Source: Verrucomicrobiota bacterium
GTDB lineage: Bacteria > Verrucomicrobiota > Verrucomicrobiia > Limisphaerales > UBA11320
DNA: 8,222 bases
Assembly: GCA_016871475.1 (NCBI GenBank)
Contig: VHDG01000143.1
Coordinates: forward strand, 1-8,222
Direction of reading: 5' to 3'
The position numbers were made by a program, and so were the translations under genes. The notes beneath the pieces were generated by a model. It was not told the origin of the DNA. It did not search any database and saw only the letters and a list, made by a program, of their open reading frames with translations. Of the stretch, positions 4,623-8,222 are shown piece after piece (the stretch's first letter is position 1; every line of letters begins with the position of its first letter).

Positions 4623-6860
4623 TCAAGCACCCACGGGCGTTGCCTGCGGGGTAGATCGGAGGCGGACCAAGGCATTCACGTCGAGGATCAACCCGACACG
4701 TCCATCCCCCATGATCGCAGCCCCTGCGACAGCGGGGTTGGCTCTGAACGTCTCCCCCAGGCTCTTGATCACCACCTCCTGTTTGCCAACGAGCTGGTCC
4801 ACCAACAAACAGCGAACGTCCTGACCGGCTTCGATCACAACAACAATCCCGGCCTCAGGATCCGTCGACAGCGGCGTGATTCCGAAAGCCGTGCTCAGGC
4901 GCATGAGCGGAAACAACCGGCCACGCACCGCAACCATCTCTCCTCGCTCGTGTACCGTGGAAATCATCCCGCGCTCAGGACGGAACGACTCCCTGACGGA
5001 CAAGGTTGGAAGGATGAAACGCTCCCGCCCAACTTTGATGATCAAGCCGTCGATGATCGCCAGGGTGAGAGGGAGGTAAATGCTGAACACCGAGCCCTGA
5101 CCCTCGACGGATTCGATCTCCACCTTGCCTCGCAGCTTCTGAATGTTTCGTTTAACCACATCCATGCCAACCCCCCGTCCGGAAATGTCAGTGATCTGGT
5201 CTGCCGTGGAGAAGCCGGGCGCGAAGATCAGATCCCAGATCTCCTTGTCGGTGAGCTGTTGTCCGGGCTTGATGATGCCGTTCTCGAGGGCTTTCTTCAG
5301 GATCTTGTCTTTGCGAAGCCCGCCACCGTCGTCCTTGATCTGGATCACGATGTTGCCGCCCTGGTGGTAAGCGCTGAGGCGAATGGTTCCAGTGGCTGGT
5401 TTCCCGGCTGCGACCCGCACATCGGGCTTCTCGATGCCGTGATCGACACCGTTGCGGATCATGTGAACCAGCGGGTCGCTGATTTCCTCGACGATCGTGC
5501 GGTCGAGTTCCGTCTCTTCTCCGCTCAGCACAAGTTCCACCTGCTTGCCCTGCTTGGCTGAAACATCGCGCACGAGCCGCTGCATCTTCTGGAAAGCGAG
5601 CCGGATGGGAACCATGCGCATGGACATGGCAATGCGTTGCAGCTCCTTCGTGATCCGCGCGAGCTGCGCAAGATTGCGGTTAAGATTCTGGCTGCTCAAC
5701 CGGGCGATCGCCGGATCCAACTGGACCAGGGACTGTGCAATCACCATCTCGCCGGCTAAATCCACCAGACTGTCCAGCTTCAACGTATCGACCTTCACCA
5801 CGCCCGCCGCAGGTTTTGCTCCGGGGGTACCAGTCGCCTTGGCGGCCCCAGCGGGTTCACTCCTGACGTCCGCGTCGCTCCCGCATGGAACGGAAGACCC
5901 GGCTTCGGTCGAAGGCGTCGGTGAGGGGGACGTCGCCGGGGAGGAAGGGGAAGGTTTTGACGCCGGAGCATCAGGCAAGGGTTCTCCGCCGGCCGCCATG
6001 CGCACCTTTTTCAAGAGTGCCTGAGTGGGCACCGAGATGGGCCCGGGCGGCTTCGCACCGGAAAGCTGAGCATCGATCTCCTCGATGAACTGCTTGAGCA
6101 CATCGCCCCCTTCGAGGATGAGGTTGATGATCGGAAGTGTGATGGCGAGTTTGTCCTGCCGGGCCAGATCCAGGAGGTTCTCAAGCTCATGAGCCGTTCG
6201 GTTAACGGCCATCAGATTGAGCAGCCCGGATCCACCTTTGAAAGTGTGGAATGCCCGGAAGATGCTGTTCAGGGTGTCTCGATCCCTCGGGTTGTCCTCC
6301 AGGACCAGCACGCCCTGCTCGACGTTCTGAAGATGCTCACGGGATTCATTGGTGAATTCGCGCAGCAAATCGCCATCACCATCGATGTTTAGACGGATGG
6401 GGGCTTGCTCCTCCGGATGATCGTTGCCAGCCGCAGGGATCGCAGCCCTGGCAGGAGTCTCGGCCGGAGTCCCGGCGGAGACCAACGTGACGGACCAGTG
6501 GTCCGGCAAAGCTGGAAACGCCGTGCCTGTCATCCAAGAATCCGCGCTCTGCTGAGCCCAAGAGCTCCATTCCCCCAGACGTTTTAACGCCTCCCGGGAC
6601 CAAAGCGCCCCTGAGTCGAACACCTGATCGATCCAACCTCTAAGCAGTTTGACGCCTTCGTGAACCGCAGGGATTCCGGCGTTGGCCAGGGGCAAGTCTT
6701 CAATCTGTCCAAGCAGACTGTTGATCGGCAGGAGACCGGAGTCAGTGCCGGGTTCGGCGAACACAAGTTCCAGGCAGATTTTCTCCACGGCCTGCTTGAA
6801 GGAGGTCTGTTGTTCGGCATTCATAAAAAGGCGAGCCAGCCGGGACCGGAAAGGACCCAT
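4623..6860 (-). CDS. cheA: Chemotaxis-type histidine kinase CheA
   Basis: The protein has 745 aa. ATG 6860 is chosen because GAGAGGG lies 5 bases upstream; the alternative ATG at 6824 (MNAEQQTSF) lacks a ribosome site. CheA autophosphorylates a His and passes phosphate to CheY-type regulators in receptor arrays. Residues 1-160 are an unusual helical extension. The P1 HPt domain covers ~163-265, with the phosphorylated His205 in RAFHTFKGGSGLL. Residues ~266-355 are a Pro/Ser/Ala-rich linker where no P2 CheY-docking domain is recognised. The P3 dimerisation helices cover ~357-425 (DSLVDLAGEMVIAQSLV). The P4 ATPase covers ~426-590, with N-box HMIRNGVDHGIE (Asn470), G1 DDGGGL (510-515), F-box FAPGFSTA and G2 GRGVGMDVV (561-569). 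The P5 CheW-like domain is at ~598-735. All key residues are present, so it should be active. It lies 80 bases downstream of an ABC permease gene and is probably the last gene of that unit. No CheW, CheY or MCP gene is in view. Confidence 0.95.
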   Translation of the reverse strand: MGPFRSRLARLFMNAEQQTSFKQAVEKICLELVFAEPGTDSGLLPINSLLGQIEDLPLANAGIPAVHEGVKLLRGWIDQVFDSGALWSREALKRLGEWSSWAQQSADSWMTGTAFPALPDHWSVTLVSAGTPAETPARAAIPAAGNDHPEEQAPIRLNIDGDGDLLREFTNESREHLQNVEQGVLVLEDNPRDRDTLNSIFRAFHTFKGGSGLLNLMAVNRTAHELENLLDLARQDKLAITLPIINLILEGGDVLKQFIEEIDAQLSGAKPPGPISVPTQALLKKVRMAAGGEPLPDAPASKPSPSSPATSPSPTPSTEAGSSVPCGSDADVRSEPAGAAKATGTPGAKPAAGVVKVDTLKLDSLVDLAGEMVIAQSLVQLDPAIARLSSQNLNRNLAQLARITKELQRIAMSMRMVPIRLAFQKMQRLVRDVSAKQGKQVELVLSGEETELDRTIVEEISDPLVHMIRNGVDHGIEKPDVRVAAGKPATGTIRLSAYHQGGNIVIQIKDDGGGLRKDKILKKALENGIIKPGQQLTDKEIWDLIFAPGFSTADQITDISGRGVGMDVVKRNIQKLRGKVEIESVEGQGSVFSIYLPLTLAIIDGLIIKVGRERFILPTLSVRESFRPERGMISTVHERGEMVAVRGRLFPLMRLSTAFGITPLSTDPEAGIVVVIEAGQDVRCLLVDQLVGKQEVVIKSLGETFRANPAVAGAAIMGDGRVGLILDVNALVRLRSTPQATPVGA

Positions 6861-6940
6861 CCTTCCCTCTCTATCGACCCCCCCCAGACTCGGTTAACCC
6901 TCGATCGAAGCCGTGTCCTTGTTCACCCGACCGGGAGGCA
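6861..6940 (-). promoter_or_regulatory. Leader between permease and cheA with G8 tract and cheA ribosome site
   Basis: On the minus strand this 80-base gap contains an uninterrupted run of eight G (6878-6885). It is followed by the purine-rich ribosome site GAGAGGG (6865-6871), 5 bases before the cheA ATG. No clear promoter or terminator hairpin is visible, so read-through from the permease gene is likely. Confidence 0.4.
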
Positions 6941-8188
6941 TCACTCGTACCTCAGCGACTCGATGGGATCGAGCCCTGCGGCCTTTCTTGCGGGGTAAAC
7001 CCCGAACACAATGCCCACCACCGAACAGATCACCAGAGCAGCGATCACCCAATCCACGGGAACGACCAGAGGAAGGTTCAGCACCCGGGCCGCAATGTTG
7101 CCAGCGGCCAGCCCCAACACCACGCCGGCGATGCCGCCGAGCTGACAAAGCACCACGGCTTCCGTGAGGAACTGGGTCAGGATGTTGCTCCTCTTGGCTC
7201 CGATGGCCCGACGGATGCCAATTTCGCAAGTCCTCTCAGTGACGGAGACCAGCATGATATTCATGATTCCGATGCCCGCCGCCAGCAGCGCGATGGAGCT
7301 GACCACAGCTGCTGCGATGCGTGCCGTCAGAGTGAAGGCCAGGAACTGGCCGATCAGGCTGTCATTAGAGAAGATCTCGAAATCGTCCTCAGCCCCCGGC
7401 GCGACACGCCGGGCTACGCGCAGAATCCCCCGCACCTGCTCCATGGAATCCTCGAACTTACGCACATCAGGCGCCTGCACCAGGATCTCGATGCTGCGCC
7501 ATATCCTGCCGTAGCGGCTCAGCCCTGTGGTGATGGGAATGACTGCGAAATTATCCTGATCGCCCCCCATGATGGCACCACGGGGTTCGAGAAGGCCCAC
7601 GACTCGATAGGGCACGCCGTCGAGCTTGACCTTCTCTCCCAGCGCGGATCCGAAGGGGAAAAGGGTTTTCTCCAGGCTCGCGCCCAAAACGCAAACATAG
7701 GCCTCGGAGTCAACATCCGCGTCCGCAATGGCCCGGCCGTCCTTGACCGACCAGTTCCGGGCAGGAAACACACCGGGAGTCACACCCGTCATCTCAACAT
7801 TCGGAGGCGTATTCCCAAACCTCGACACAGCCTCGCCCGCGGAGATGCTCTCCTCGGCTCCTACACCGAGAGCGAGCGTTGCTTTCCGCTCCACAAGCCG
7901 GAAGTGCTCCATGCTGATGGGGGTTCGACGTCGGTATCGCTCCCATGCGGATGGGCCGCTGAGCATGATCCCGGGCCACCTTGCCACTTGAAAGGTGTTC
8001 GCCCCCAACCCCGACAGCTCCCCCTCCACGGATCGTTGCATCGCGCGAAGGGTGGTCATGACCAGGATGATCGAGAAGACCCCGATCATCACCCCCAGAA
8101 GCGTCAAGCCCGAGCGAAGCTTGTGGGCGCGCACGGCTTCAAAGGCCATGCGCATCGATTCCACCCAGTCAGCACGGCGACGCATCAT
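6941..8188 (-). CDS. ABC transporter permease, MacB/FtsX family
   Basis: The protein has 415 aa and a TGA stop at 6941. Two adjacent ATGs (8188 and 8185) follow GAGGAA at 8192-8197; the second has the better spacing, the first makes the ATGA overlap. Topology is that of MacB-type permeases. TM1 is at ~25-47 (LRSGLTLLGVMIGVFSIILVM), followed by a periplasmic MacB_PCD domain at ~50-275 with VCVLGASLEKTLFPFGSALGEKVKLDGVPYRVVGLLEP (165-202). Three C-terminal TM segments lie at ~285-315, ~340-365 and ~376-398. The FtsX signature IGIMNIMLVSVTERTCEIGIRRAIGA is at 306-331, and the C-terminus PARKAAGLDPIESLRYE is typical. It carries no ATPase domain, so a separate ATP-binding subunit is needed. Such systems power export of macrolides, peptides or lipoproteins by mechanotransmission; the substrate here cannot be told. 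It is coupled to another permease upstream, suggesting a heterodimeric transporter. Confidence 0.95.
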   Translation of the reverse strand: MMRRRADWVESMRMAFEAVRAHKLRSGLTLLGVMIGVFSIILVMTTLRAMQRSVEGELSGLGANTFQVARWPGIMLSGPSAWERYRRRTPISMEHFRLVERKATLALGVGAEESISAGEAVSRFGNTPPNVEMTGVTPGVFPARNWSVKDGRAIADADVDSEAYVCVLGASLEKTLFPFGSALGEKVKLDGVPYRVVGLLEPRGAIMGGDQDNFAVIPITTGLSRYGRIWRSIEILVQAPDVRKFEDSMEQVRGILRVARRVAPGAEDDFEIFSNDSLIGQFLAFTLTARIAAAVVSSIALLAAGIGIMNIMLVSVTERTCEIGIRRAIGAKRSNILTQFLTEAVVLCQLGGIAGVVLGLAAGNIAARVLNLPLVVPVDWVIAALVICSVVGIVFGVYPARKAAGLDPIESLRYE

Positions 8189-8222
8189 TCGTTCCTCAAG
8201 GCCTCGACAGGATCCAGACGTG
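8185..8222 (-). CDS. C-terminal tail of an upstream MacB/FtsX-type permease (partial)
   Basis: At the right edge the minus strand reads RLDPVEALRNE followed by a TGA stop at 8185-8187. This matches the standard end of MacB/FtsX permeases (compare GLDPIESLRYE in the next gene) and lies in a different frame from that gene. The stop overlaps the next start as ATGA, indicating translational coupling. Only the last 11 codons are in the window, so family assignment rests on this tail plus the context. Confidence 0.75.
   Translation of the reverse strand, partial: RLDPVEALRNE

Noticed and set aside
4599..5561. 320-codon plus-strand open frame opposite the C-terminal half of cheA.
   Set aside because: It is antisense to conserved CheA domains. 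The open frame is a by-product of GC-rich codon usage, and no domain is visible.

Overview
The window is GC-rich and gene-dense. It looks like the chromosome of a Verrucomicrobia- or Planctomycetes-type bacterium. This is inferred from a DUF4175-like protein tail, a secreted protein of a type I associate with these phyla, a Wzy/O-antigen-ligase-type protein with a TPR tail, and a CheA with a long N-terminal extension. No rRNA, tRNA, CRISPR array, transposase or phage gene was recognised.

Left part (1-1427). The 3' end of a DUF4175-like gene (+) runs to 515. It converges on a small secreted protein gene (-, 550-1098). About 330 bases without a confident gene follow.

Centre (1428-4153). An OmpR/PhoB-type response regulator (-) and a Wzy_C/O-antigen-ligase-family membrane protein with a C-terminal TPR region (+) diverge from a shared 185-base region. 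That region holds a TATAAT box for the regulator and a 6-bp inverted repeat next to its expected -35 position. The regulator is atypical. Glu replaces the phospho-accepting Asp, one acidic-pocket residue is Gly, and Arg replaces the conserved Lys. Its stop codon lies exactly where the family has the Tyr of the C-terminal RGVGY hairpin. It is either a phosphorylation-independent regulator or a decaying gene. Its neighbour suggests, but does not show, control of surface polysaccharide.

Right part (4154-8222). A 469-base convergent intergenic region contains a long imperfect inverted repeat (4334-4412) and a hairpin directly after the cheA stop (4590-4621). The minus-strand genes that follow appear to form one transcription unit, read from right to left. 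The tail of one MacB/FtsX-type ABC permease overlaps the start of a second complete permease by ATGA. After an 80-base gap comes a full-length CheA kinase (745 aa). The ABC ATPase, adaptor and other chemotaxis partners (CheW, CheY, MCP) are not in view.

Most of the window is ordinary. The signals most worth a second look are the degenerate response regulator with its premature-looking stop and the structured element between wzy and cheA.
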